Source: Caulobacteraceae bacterium
GTDB taxonomy: Bacteria; Pseudomonadota; Alphaproteobacteria; Caulobacterales; Caulobacteraceae
Reading direction: 5' to 3'
DNA: 12,144 nucleotides
NCBI GenBank assembly: GCA_004144935.1
Contig: SDZP01000069.1
Span: 1 to 12,144, forward strand
The notes beneath the pieces were generated by a model. The model made no database searches. It was given only the letters and a program-made list of their open reading frames with translations, and was not told where the DNA came from. The translations under genes and the position numbers were made by a program. This document shows positions 1 to 7,144 of this stretch, one piece after another. The first letter of the stretch is position 1. Each line of letters begins with the position of its first letter.

Positions 1-282
1 CTGCGGCTCGGCGTGGACGGTCAGCAGGTCGCAGGCTCCGCTGGCGACGATGGCCGCCGTGGCCTTCTCCACAGTCGCCCCGATGTCGTGCAGCTTCCAG
101 TCGAGGAAGACCGAACGGCCGCGCGCCTTAAGGTCGCGCGCCATCTCCATGCCGCCGCTGGCCAGCAGCTGCAGGCCGACCTTGTAGAAGGACACGCTGT
201 CGCCCAGCGTCTCAACCAGATCCTCGGCGTCGGCGCGGGTCGGCAAGTCGAGAGCGACGATCAGACGGGGATCAAAAGTCAT
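1..282 (-). CDS. pyrF: Orotidine 5'-phosphate decarboxylase, 5' part (cut by window edge)
   Basis: PyrF decarboxylates orotidine 5'-monophosphate to UMP, the last step of de novo pyrimidine synthesis, in the cytoplasm. Only the first 94 codons are present; the 3' end lies outside the window. The reading begins MTFDPRLIVALD, the usual first beta strand of the TIM barrel. Lys34 in FYKVG and the catalytic DxKxxD array (Asp61, Lys63, Asp66 in FLDWKLHDIG) are intact, and TVHAEP at about 89-93 is also typical of the family. The ATG at 282 is preceded by AGGAG (complement of 289-293) at a good distance, which fixes the start. The gene diverges from the MarC-family gene across 69 bp. Identification is firm; completeness of the C-terminal part cannot be judged. 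Confidence 0.95.
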   Translation of the reverse strand, partial: MTFDPRLIVALDLPTRADAEDLVETLGDSVSFYKVGLQLLASGGMEMARDLKARGRSVFLDWKLHDIGATVEKATAAIVASGACDLLTVHAEPQ

Positions 283-337
283 GACTAGCTCCTGGCGCGG
301 CGAAACAGCGTTCGGCGCGCGAATCTTCGAGTTTTGG

Positions 338-345
338 GCTAGAGA
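338..345 (+). promoter_or_regulatory. Possible -10 element of the MarC-family gene
   Basis: GCTAGAGA resembles the Caulobacter housekeeping -10 element (GCTANAWC as I recall it). It ends only 6 bases before the ATG at 352, so a transcript from it would be almost or fully leaderless. No good -35 hexamer is visible at 16-18 bases upstream. The same stretch also contains AGAGAGG, which could simply be the ribosome binding site. Confidence 0.25.
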
Positions 346-351
346 GGCTGA

Positions 352-1047
352 ATGAGCGCCACGGACCTCTTCGTCAACTTCTTCGTCGCCCTGTTCGCCC
401 TGATCGATCCGATCGGCAACGTGCCCGTGTTCGCGGCGGCGACGGCGGGGGCGCTGGCGGCCGGGCGACGGATGGTGGCGCTGTATATCTGCGTCTTCGC
501 CTTCCTGTTCCTGGCCTTCTTCTACTTCACCGGCCTGACCCTGCTGGAGTTCTTCGGCATCTCCCTGGCCGCCTTCCGTATCGCCGGCGGGGTGATCCTG
601 TTCCTGCTCGGGCTCGACATGGCCCGCGACGACTTCACCGCCAAGTTCGCCGACGCCGCCGAGATCGGCGAGAAGGAAGGCGCCGCCGCCTACGCCCGCC
701 GCCGGTTTGAACGGCTGGTGGTGCCCTTCGCCATGCCGCTGCTGATCGGCCCCGGGGCCATCTCGACGGTGGTCATCTACGCCAGCGAGGCCAAGGCGCT
801 GGGCTGGGTCGGCGACGCGGCGGCGGTGGCGGCGCTGTTCGCGGTGTCGTTCGCCACCATGATCTGCTTCTGGCTGACCCCGATCATCAGCAAGGCGCTG
901 GGCCGCATCGGCATGACCATCATCGTGCGGGTGCTGGGCCTGATCCTCTGCGCGATGGCGGTGCAGTTCATCATCGTCGGGGTGTCCGACACCACCAAGG
1001 GGCTGATCACCCCGGCGGCGGCGGCGCCATACGCCGCGGATCGCTAG
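352..1047 (+). CDS. MarC-family integral membrane protein
   Basis: This 231-aa protein belongs to the MarC family (PF01914; formerly UPF0056, sometimes called NAAT family), inner-membrane proteins of about 200-230 residues whose substrate is mostly unknown. About six hydrophobic segments are visible (near 8-27, 42-63, 66-88, 124-142, 152-175 and 190-211), with a charged loop at about 91-121. Family signatures are DPIGNVPVF at 19-27 and its internal-repeat counterpart PFAMPLLIGPGAIST at 125-139, plus RVLGLILCAMAVQFI at 193-207. The ATG at 352 follows AGAGAGG at 341-347 with a short 4-base spacing. It converges on the short-chain dehydrogenase gene with a 22-bp gap and is probably transcribed alone. 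The early link of MarC to multiple antibiotic resistance is not well supported for the family, so no drug role is claimed. Confidence 0.9.
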   Translation: MSATDLFVNFFVALFALIDPIGNVPVFAAATAGALAAGRRMVALYICVFAFLFLAFFYFTGLTLLEFFGISLAAFRIAGGVILFLLGLDMARDDFTAKFADAAEIGEKEGAAAYARRRFERLVVPFAMPLLIGPGAISTVVIYASEAKALGWVGDAAAVAALFAVSFATMICFWLTPIISKALGRIGMTIIVRVLGLILCAMAVQFIIVGVSDTTKGLITPAAAAPYAADR

Positions 1048-1069
1048 ACACCCGCCGCGAGCGCGAAGC

Positions 1070-1876
1070 CTAGGCCCGTGTGTTGCGGAACCGGCCGCCC
1101 TGGCTGGCCAGCAGGGCCAGCATCCATTCGTCGGGGATCAGCTTGGTCAGGGCGGCGATGGCCTTGTTCGGAGCCCCCGGCACGCAGACCGGCCGGTTGG
1201 CCTCCGCCGCCTCATAGCCGTTGGCGGCCACCTCGTCGGCCCCCAGCCACAGCCAGTCTGGGGTAGCACTCGAGACCAGGTCGCGGGTGCCGTTGACGTC
1301 GTGGAATTCGCTGTAGGTGAAGCCGGGGCACAGGGCCGTGACATGGACGCCGGTGTTCTCGGTCTCCAGGTGCAGGCTCTGGCTGAAGCGGACCAGATAG
1401 CTCTTGGAGGCCGCGTACAGGGTATGGCCCGCCGCGCCCGGCATCAGGCCGGCCAGGGAGGCGACGTTGACGATGCGGCCGAACCTGCGGTCGATCATCC
1501 CCGGCAGGACCCGGTGGGCGAGCTCGGACGGCGCGGTGACCATCACCTGAATGAAGTCCTTCTGCGCCTCCCACTTGCTGTCGGCATAGACGCCGGGCAG
1601 GCCGTAGCCGGCGTTGTTGACCAGGGCGTCGACATCGCGACCGTGGGCGGCCAGCTGGGACAGGATGGCGTCGCAGGCCCCCGGATCGGTCAGGTCGGCG
1701 GTTATGGTCAGGGTCTCGACACCCGAACGCAGGGAAATCTCCTCGGCCAGCACGGTCAGCTTGTCGGCCCGGCGCGCGGTAAGGGCCACGTCGTAGCCAT
1801 GGGCGGCGTAGATGCGGGCGAAGGCGGCGCCGATGCCGGCGGAGGCGCCGGTGATCAGGGCGAGGCGGCGGGCCAT
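1070..1876 (-). CDS. Short-chain dehydrogenase/reductase (SDR), classical type
   Basis: The product is a 268-aa NAD(P)-dependent oxidoreductase of the classical SDR family, soluble and likely cytoplasmic. It has the Rossmann motif TGASAGIG at 9-16, Arg35-Arg36 after the second strand (ALTARR), which favours NADP(H), the structural motif NNAG at 87-90, and the catalytic residues Ser140, Tyr154 and Lys158 (YAASK). Length is within the usual 250-280 range and nothing looks broken. The substrate cannot be read from sequence. It lies 58 bp downstream of the Rrf2-type regulator on the same strand, so the two probably share a transcript and the regulator may control it; that is inference from position. 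The Shine-Dalgarno sequence upstream of the ATG is weak (GGGAA about 8 bases away). Confidence 0.92.
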   Translation of the reverse strand: MARRLALITGASAGIGAAFARIYAAHGYDVALTARRADKLTVLAEEISLRSGVETLTITADLTDPGACDAILSQLAAHGRDVDALVNNAGYGLPGVYADSKWEAQKDFIQVMVTAPSELAHRVLPGMIDRRFGRIVNVASLAGLMPGAAGHTLYAASKSYLVRFSQSLHLETENTGVHVTALCPGFTYSEFHDVNGTRDLVSSATPDWLWLGADEVAANGYEAAEANRPVCVPGAPNKAIAALTKLIPDEWMLALLASQGGRFRNTRA

Positions 1877-1934
1877 GCGGCTTTGAATTCCCGAGCGAGC
1901 GTTAAGGGGAAACTGACCTGCGCCGGGCTCCGGT

Positions 1935-2375
1935 TCAAGCGGCGCTGGCGCTCTTCGCCGGTTCGGCCAGCAGATCGAGCACGGTGATCCGGCTCAGCCG
2001 CTCGGAGGCGGCGCTGTCGGCCGCGCGAATGGCGGCGCTGACCGCGTCGGGGATACGCTCCCCCACCGGGCAGCCCTTCACCCCGGCCGGGGCGACGCCC
2101 AGGTGGGTGCAGCCGTCCACCGCCCGCAGCACGTCGTCGAGGGTGATGGTCGCGGGATCCCGCGTCAGCCAGGCCCCGCCGCCGGCCCCCATGCGGGTGG
2201 CGATCAGGCCGGCCCGGGCCAGCATGGCGGTCACCCGCCGCACCACCACCGGATTGGTCGGCATCGAGGCGGCCAGCTCGGCAGAGGAGACGGCGCGCGC
2301 CGGCGCATCCGCCGCCTTGTGGGCGAGATAGGCCAGCGCATGCGCGGCAACGGGAAATTTCTGGCTGTCGGACAT
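1935..2375 (-). CDS. Rrf2-family transcriptional regulator
   Basis: This is a 146-aa winged-helix regulator of the Rrf2 family, small dimeric repressors or activators that often sense redox state, Fe-S status or thiol stress. The N-terminal helix-turn-helix region runs through ALAYLA (13-18), the recognition segment NPVVVRRV (41-48) and the wing RMGAGGGAWL (61-70), all typical. The family ligand region has only two cysteines, Cys89 and Cys102 (GCT...GCPVG), so the three-cysteine cluster of IscR/NsrR is absent. It may be closer to the YwnA-like branch. I chose the ATG at 2375 over an in-frame ATG at 2525 because Rrf2 proteins start just before this helix; no clear Shine-Dalgarno sequence precedes either. 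It is divergent from kup and upstream of the SDR gene, its most likely target along with itself. Confidence 0.9.
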   Translation of the reverse strand: MSDSQKFPVAAHALAYLAHKAADAPARAVSSAELAASMPTNPVVVRRVTAMLARAGLIATRMGAGGGAWLTRDPATITLDDVLRAVDGCTHLGVAPAGVKGCPVGERIPDAVSAAIRAADSAASERLSRITVLDLLAEPAKSASAA

Positions 2376-2406
2376 CGTGGGTTGGTGAAAAGGTAGGCGC
2401 CCGAGG

Positions 2407-2433
2407 GGTTCCGCACAATGGGCGGTGCGAATC
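2407..2433. promoter_or_regulatory. Imperfect inverted repeat, candidate operator between Rrf2 gene and kup
   Basis: The left arm GGTTCCGCAC (2407-2416) and right arm GTGCGAATC (2425-2433) are inverted copies differing by one base and a one-base insertion, separated by 8 bases. It is 32 bp before the regulator's start codon and upstream of the candidate kup promoter. Autoregulation by Rrf2 proteins through such sites is common. The right arm contains GAATC, a GANTC site of the cell-cycle methylase CcrM if this is a Caulobacterales genome. Assignment to this regulator is inference. Confidence 0.3.
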
Positions 2434-2454
2434 ACTGTGGAAACCCGCGGGCGA

Positions 2455-2483
2455 TTGAAGCGCTTGTGGAAAGGGTGTATCGC
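2455..2483 (+). promoter_or_regulatory. kup: Candidate sigma-70-type promoter for kup
   Basis: TTGAAG (2455-2460) and TATCGC (2478-2483) are separated by 17 bases. The -35 matches the consensus at five of six positions when TTGACG is taken as the Caulobacter form, but the -10 is weak. Initiation would fall near 2490, giving a leader of about 57 bases before the kup ATG. Confidence 0.3.
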
Positions 2484-2523
2484 GCCCGCCGCGCCGTCGT
2501 GGCGCTCTCCGAGAGGCCGGTTC

Positions 2524-2541
2524 ATGGCCGCTGGACTTTAG
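2524..2541 (+). other. Five-codon leader ORF just upstream of kup
   Basis: ATG at 2524 is preceded by GAGAGG (2510-2515), encodes Met-Ala-Ala-Gly-Leu and stops with TAG 5 bases before the kup ATG. It has a better ribosome binding site than kup itself, so ribosomes could reach kup by termination-reinitiation. Such short ORFs arise by chance often, and this is offered only as a candidate. Confidence 0.2.
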
Positions 2542-2546
2542 ACCGC

Positions 2547-4523
2547 ATGGCCGCAGAGCCCGCCGACGCGTCCCCCGTGGCCGCCGCCTCGTCTTCCGAG
2601 GCCACAGGAACCAGCGACACCCACGGCGGCGGGGGCGCCAGTGGTCACAGCCACGGCGGTTTCTGGATGCTGGCCGTCGGCGCCATCGGCGTCGTCTTCG
2701 GCGACATCGGCACCAGCCCGCTCTATGCGATGCGCGAGGCGCTGCACCACACCCGCAGCACGGTGGGCAGCGAGCTGGCGGTGCTGGGGGTCGTGTCCCT
2801 GGTCATCTGGGCCCTGATCCTCATCGTCACCCTGAAATACGTTGTCCTGCTGATGCGGGCCGACAACAAGGGCGAGGGCGGAACCCTGGCGCTGATGGCG
2901 CTGGCTCGCCGGACCCTGGCCAAACCGAACGGCAAGCGCTCGGCCACCGTCTTTTTCCTCGGCGTCATCGGCGCGGCCCTGTTCTACGGCGACGGCATCA
3001 TCACCCCGGCGGTGTCGGTGCTGTCGGCGGCCGAGGGCCTGAAGGACGCCCCCGGCATGGCCGGCAAGGTCGACAGCTGGATCCTGCCGATCTCGGCCGG
3101 CATCCTCATCGCCCTCTTCCTGGTGCAGTCGCGCGGCACCCACCGCATGGCCACCTTCTTTGGCCCGCTGACCACCGTCTGGTTCCTGGTGCTGGGCGGC
3201 CTTGGCCTGTTCCACCTGGCCGACGACCTCTCCATCTTCCGCGCCGTCAGCCCCCACTACGGCATCCTGTTCCTGATCCAGAACGGCTTCCTGGGCTTCG
3301 TCATCCTCGGCAGCGTCTTCCTGGCCGTCACCGGGGCCGAGGCGCTCTATTCGGACATGGGCCATTTCGGCAAGGCGCCCATCCGGGCCGGCTGGATCTT
3401 CCTGGTCTTCCCCTGCCTGCTGCTAAACTACCTGGGCCAGGGCGCCCTGATCCTCGCCCACCCCGAGGCGCGGGCCAATCCGTTCTGGGAGATGATCCCG
3501 CAGGTGATCTACTGGCCGGTCCTGGTGCTGGCGACGCTGGCGACCATCATCGCCAGCCAGGCGGTGATCACCGGCGCCTTCTCGGTGACCCAGCAGGCGG
3601 TTTCGCTCGGCCTGCTGCCGCGCATCGACATCCGCCGCACCAGCGAGACCCAGGCCGGCCAGATCTATGTGCCGCAGGTCAACACCATGCTGATGATCGG
3701 CGTCCTGGTCCTGCTGTTCACCTTCAAGACCTCGTCCAACCTGGCGGCCGCCTACGGCATCGCGGTGACCGGCTCGATGTTCGTCGACACCCTGCTGGCC
3801 TTCGTCATCATCCGCTTCCTGTGGAAGTGGAGCTGGCCCGCCACCCTGGCGGTGCTGGTGCCGCTGCTGATCCTCGACCTGACCTTCATCTCGTCCAACC
3901 TGCTGAAGATCCCGCAGGGCGCCTGGATGCCGCTGGTCTTCGGCGCGATCCTCGTGCTGATCATGTGGACCTGGACCCGCGGCGGCCAGATCCTCACCGA
4001 GAAGACCCGGCGCGATTCGGTGCCGCTCACCGACCTGATCGGCATCCTGGAGGCCCGCGCGCCGCACCGTGCGCCCGGCACGGCCATCTTCCTGACCAGT
4101 GACCCGGACGTCACGCCGGTGGCCCTGATGCACAACCTCAAGCACAACAAGGTGCTGCACGAGAAGAACATCATCGCCACGGTTCGCACCGCCGAAACGC
4201 CACGCGTGCGCGACGAGGACCGGGTCAAGATCGAGAAGGTCAACGACGACTTCAAGAAGCTGATCATCACCTACGGCTTCATGGAATCGCCCAACGTGCC
4301 CAAAGCCCTGGCCCTTTGCCGCAAGCAGGGGCTGAAGTTCGACATCATGGCCACCAGCGTCTTCCTGGGTCGCCGCTCGATCGTTCCCAGCGCCAACAGC
4401 GGCATGCCGTTGTGGCAAGATAAGTTGTTCATCTTCCTGATGAAGAACTCGGCCAACCCGACCGACTTCTTCAAGATCCCGCCCGGCCGCGTGGTCGAGC
4501 TCGGCGCCCAGGTCACCGTATGA
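2547..4523 (+). CDS. kup: Low-affinity potassium transporter Kup (KUP/HAK/KT family)
   Basis: Kup takes up K+ across the inner membrane, probably with protons. The 658-aa protein has a long hydrophobic N-terminal two thirds (roughly residues 40-470, about 12 helices) and a soluble C-terminal domain. Signatures include GVVFGDIGTSPLYA (48-61), the later FYGDGIITPAVSVLSA segment, VTGAEALYSDMGHFG, and GAFSVTQQAVSLGLLPR. Length is close to the E. coli protein of about 620 residues, with a family-atypical N-terminal tail rich in Ala, Ser, Gly and His (residues 1-38, with HGGGG and GHSHGG). An upstream in-frame ATG at 2418 would add 43 residues unlike the family and overlap the presumed promoter, so ATG 2547 is preferred even though no strong Shine-Dalgarno sequence precedes it. 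The stop overlaps the start of the next gene. Confidence 0.97.
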   Translation: MAAEPADASPVAAASSSEATGTSDTHGGGGASGHSHGGFWMLAVGAIGVVFGDIGTSPLYAMREALHHTRSTVGSELAVLGVVSLVIWALILIVTLKYVVLLMRADNKGEGGTLALMALARRTLAKPNGKRSATVFFLGVIGAALFYGDGIITPAVSVLSAAEGLKDAPGMAGKVDSWILPISAGILIALFLVQSRGTHRMATFFGPLTTVWFLVLGGLGLFHLADDLSIFRAVSPHYGILFLIQNGFLGFVILGSVFLAVTGAEALYSDMGHFGKAPIRAGWIFLVFPCLLLNYLGQGALILAHPEARANPFWEMIPQVIYWPVLVLATLATIIASQAVITGAFSVTQQAVSLGLLPRIDIRRTSETQAGQIYVPQVNTMLMIGVLVLLFTFKTSSNLAAAYGIAVTGSMFVDTLLAFVIIRFLWKWSWPATLAVLVPLLILDLTFISSNLLKIPQGAWMPLVFGAILVLIMWTWTRGGQILTEKTRRDSVPLTDLIGILEARAPHRAPGTAIFLTSDPDVTPVALMHNLKHNKVLHEKNIIATVRTAETPRVRDEDRVKIEKVNDDFKKLIITYGFMESPNVPKALALCRKQGLKFDIMATSVFLGRRSIVPSANSGMPLWQDKLFIFLMKNSANPTDFFKIPPGRVVELGAQVTV

Positions 4524-4879
4524 TTCAGGGCATCAGCATCGCAGGCGATGTCTTCTGGATCCTCGCCCTGGCCATCATGACCTCGATGTCCTGGGCGACC
4601 CACAGACGCATCCCCGCCGATCTGTCTGTGCCAGTCGCCTGGCGGGACGGCGCCGTTACCCTGCGGGCGCCCAGATGGGCCGCCCTCTGGCTGATCCCGG
4701 CGCTGGCCTTCGCTGTCGGCGCCTGGCTGAAGATCGAGAGCCGGGGCGTGGACCTGACCCTCAACGGCGCCCTGATCTGGCTGGGCGTCCGGGTGACCAT
4801 CGCGCCTCTGTTCGCCGTCCTGCACCTGACGCAGCTCCGCAGAGGACTCGAGACCCTGGACCGCGAGGGGCGGCTGTAG
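4520..4879 (+). CDS. Small membrane protein of unknown function, overlapping kup
   Basis: I do not recognise this 119-aa protein. Three hydrophobic segments are visible, near 9-26, 53-70 and 84-103, the last two separated by a polar stretch (KIESRGVDLTLN). The loop at 27-52 is polar, with THRRIP and a WRDG turn, and the C-terminus is charged (LRRGLETLDREGRL). The start ATG overlaps the kup stop in ATGA, so translation is probably coupled to kup and the two should be made together at the inner membrane. Coding character is supported by GC-rich third positions, correct frame relative to the overlap, and a hairpin just after the stop. An accessory or modulator of Kup is a reasonable guess but is inferred only from position. 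Confidence 0.75.
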   Translation: MIQGISIAGDVFWILALAIMTSMSWATHRRIPADLSVPVAWRDGAVTLRAPRWAALWLIPALAFAVGAWLKIESRGVDLTLNGALIWLGVRVTIAPLFAVLHLTQLRRGLETLDREGRL

Positions 4880-4890
4880 CCCCTTTACTC

Positions 4891-4920
4891 CGATCGTCCC
4901 GACTTTCGTCGGGATGATCG
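4891..4920. terminator. Strong hairpin between convergent genes, likely bidirectional terminator
   Basis: A 13-bp stem (4891-4903 with 4908-4920, including one G-T wobble at 4896/4915) closes a 4-base loop TTTC. It sits in the 54-bp gap between the end of the kup unit and the end of the Mo hydroxylase unit. There is no T-run on either strand, so it may act as a weak or factor-assisted terminator, or as an mRNA 3'-end stabiliser. Confidence 0.6.
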
Positions 4921-4933
4921 CATCAAGTGGAGT

Positions 4934-7144
4934 TCAGACCACCCCTGGCTTGACCATCGGCTGGCTCAAGGTCGCCGGCCGGCCCATGGCCAGCAGGGCG
5001 TTGGCTACCGCCGGGCCGATGACCGGCGTCCCCGGCTCCCCGGCCCCGGAGGGCGCATTGCCGCTGGGCATAATGTGGGTCTCGACGGTCGGCGATTCGT
5101 TCATCCGCAGCACGCGATAGGTGTCGAAGTTGCTCTCCTGGACGTGGCCGTCCTTGAGCGTGACCTGGCCGTAGAGCGCCGCCGACAGGCCGTAGCAGGT
5201 GCCGCCCTCCATCTGGCTGGCGATCTGGTCCTTGGCGATGGCGACGCCGCAGTCGATGGCGGTGATCACCCGCCCGACCTTCGGCTCCAGCCCGCCCGGC
5301 GCCATCTTCACCTCGGCGATCTGGGCGACCACCGAGCCGAAGCTCTCATGCACCGCGATGCCTCGGGTGTAGCCCTCGGCGGCCGTCGGCCCGGCCTTCT
5401 CCAGCGCCAGCTCCATGACCGCCAGGTGCCGCTTGGCGCCGGCCTTCTGGTACAGGGTGCGCCGGTACTCGATCGGGTCCTTGCCGGCCTTGCGGGCCAG
5501 CTGGTCGATAGTGTGCTCCATCACATAGGCGGTGTGGGTCGCCCCCACCGAGCGCCACCACAGCACCGGCACGCCGATGTCGGGCATGTGGGCCTTGGCG
5601 TCGACGATCGGCGTGGCCTTCAGATAGGGCGAGCCCATCGTGCCCTCGACGGCGGTCTGGTCGATGCCCTTGGGGGCCATCGGCGAGCCCTTCATCAGTG
5701 ACTGGGTGACGATCCGGTGCGTCCAGACGGCCGGATAGCCGTCCTTGTCCAGCCGCACCTTGACCGCATGGTGGGCGATGGGCCGGAAATAGCCGGCCCG
5801 CATGTCGTCCTCGCGGGTCCAGATCAGCTTCACAGGCACGCCCTTGCCGACCTTCTTGGCGATATGGACGCACTCGACCACGTAGTCGGACTGGAAGTTG
5901 GCGCGGCGGCCGAAACTGCCTCCCGCGAACAGGGTCTCGATCTCGATGGCGCCGGGCAGGTTGCCGACGATCCGCGCGGTGTTCAGCTGGTCCAGGGTCG
6001 GGAACTGGCAGCCGAAGCTCAGCTTGACGCTGTTGCCCTTGACCCGCGCCACGCAGTCGAGCGGCTCCATCGAGGCGTGCGACAGGAAGGGGAAGTCGTA
6101 GGTCGCCTCGAACAGCTCGCCATCGGTGACCGAGGCCGGATCGCCCTTGCTGTCGAAGGCTTCCCATTTCAGGTCGGCCGGGCCTTGGCCGGCGGCGAAC
6201 TTGCGGTAGTCGGCCAGCAGGACGTCGGTGCCCCGCGTCTCGGCCTTCTCCTCGTCCCACTCGACGCTCAGGGCGTCGCGGCCCTGTTTCGCCGACCAGG
6301 TGTCATTGGCGACCACGGCGACGCCGGTGGGAATCTTGAACACATCGACCACGCCCGGCACCTTGCGGGCGGCCGCGTCGTCAAAGCTCTTCAGCTTGCC
6401 GCCGAAGCGTGGGGCATGCGCCACCATGGCGACCAGCAGCCCCTCTTCCTGAACGTCGATGGTGAACTTGGCCGTGCCGTTGGTCTTGGCGACGCTGTCC
6501 TTGCGACGCACCCGGTCGCTGCCGATCAGGGTGAAGGTCTTGGGGTCCTTCAGGGTCGGGTTTTCCGGCGGCGTCACCTTGGCGGCGTCCTTCAGCAGGT
6601 CGCCGAAGGCGGCCGACTTGCCGGACTTGGCGTGGCTGACGATGCTGTCCTTGACAGTGATCTCGGCGGCGTTGACCTGCCAGAGATTGGCGGCAGCCTG
6701 CACGAACATGGCCCGCGCCGCCGCTCCCGCCTTGCGCAGCTGGTCCCAGCTGTTGGCGATGGCGGTCGAGCCGCCGGTGCCCTGCACGCCCATCAAGGTG
6801 TTGGCGTAGAGCTTGGTGTTGGCGGGCGCCTGCTCGATCTTCACCCGGTTCCAGTCGGCGTCCAGTTCCTCGGCGACGATGGCCGACAGGCCGGTGTGGC
6901 TGCCCTGGCCCATCTCGATATGCTTGGAGACGACGGTGATCGCGCCGTCGGCCTCGATCTTCAGGAAGGCGCCGAATTCGCCGGCCTTGACCGGGCTGCC
7001 GGCGCTCATGGCGTCGGCCATCGAACAGCCGACCAGCAGGGCGCCGCTGGCGGCGACGCCGGTGACGATCACTTCACGGCGGCTGACGCCCTTGCGGACG
7101 ACGTCCGCGGCGCCGGCGGCCAGGTCGCGCAGATAACGGCTCAT
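4934..7144 (-). CDS. Molybdopterin-binding subunit of a periplasmic xanthine-dehydrogenase-family hydroxylase (IorB-like)
   Basis: This 736-aa subunit should hold the molybdenum cofactor and hydroxylate an aldehyde or N-heterocycle with water-derived oxygen. Motifs are GQG at 79-81, a hammerhead-like segment RRKDSVAKTNGTAKFTIDV at 213-231, GGSFGRR at 408-414, WWRSVGATHT at 529-538, and the probable catalytic glutamate Glu703 in GAGEPGTP. Having GQG before the hammerhead segment is the arrangement I know from isoquinoline 1-oxidoreductase IorB, permuted relative to xanthine dehydrogenase. The N-terminus has a twin-arginine signal (SRREVIVTG, Arg22-Arg23), a hydrophobic stretch and LVGC ending at Cys40, a possible lipobox. 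The ATG at 7144 overlaps the stop of the FeS subunit in ATGA; a further-upstream start would only extend into that gene. The true substrate is unknown, so no symbol is given. No cytochrome c or maturation gene is adjacent. Confidence 0.92.
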   Translation of the reverse strand: MSRYLRDLAAGAADVVRKGVSRREVIVTGVAASGALLVGCSMADAMSAGSPVKAGEFGAFLKIEADGAITVVSKHIEMGQGSHTGLSAIVAEELDADWNRVKIEQAPANTKLYANTLMGVQGTGGSTAIANSWDQLRKAGAAARAMFVQAAANLWQVNAAEITVKDSIVSHAKSGKSAAFGDLLKDAAKVTPPENPTLKDPKTFTLIGSDRVRRKDSVAKTNGTAKFTIDVQEEGLLVAMVAHAPRFGGKLKSFDDAAARKVPGVVDVFKIPTGVAVVANDTWSAKQGRDALSVEWDEEKAETRGTDVLLADYRKFAAGQGPADLKWEAFDSKGDPASVTDGELFEATYDFPFLSHASMEPLDCVARVKGNSVKLSFGCQFPTLDQLNTARIVGNLPGAIEIETLFAGGSFGRRANFQSDYVVECVHIAKKVGKGVPVKLIWTREDDMRAGYFRPIAHHAVKVRLDKDGYPAVWTHRIVTQSLMKGSPMAPKGIDQTAVEGTMGSPYLKATPIVDAKAHMPDIGVPVLWWRSVGATHTAYVMEHTIDQLARKAGKDPIEYRRTLYQKAGAKRHLAVMELALEKAGPTAAEGYTRGIAVHESFGSVVAQIAEVKMAPGGLEPKVGRVITAIDCGVAIAKDQIASQMEGGTCYGLSAALYGQVTLKDGHVQESNFDTYRVLRMNESPTVETHIMPSGNAPSGAGEPGTPVIGPAVANALLAMGRPATLSQPMVKPGVV

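Noticed and set aside
1301..1987. 228-aa open frame on the plus strand over the SDR gene
   Set aside because: The SDR reading has all catalytic residues; this frame has none and ends in arginine-rich noise.
2418..2546. N-terminal extension of kup from ATG 2418
   Set aside because: The 43 extra residues do not resemble Kup N-termini, there is no ribosome binding site, and they cover the likely promoter and operator region.
3423..4418. 331-aa open frame on the minus strand opposite kup (with another at 2538-3365)
   Set aside because: The composition (Gln, His, Asp, Arg) is typical of the antisense of hydrophobic GC-rich codons; kup itself is intact.
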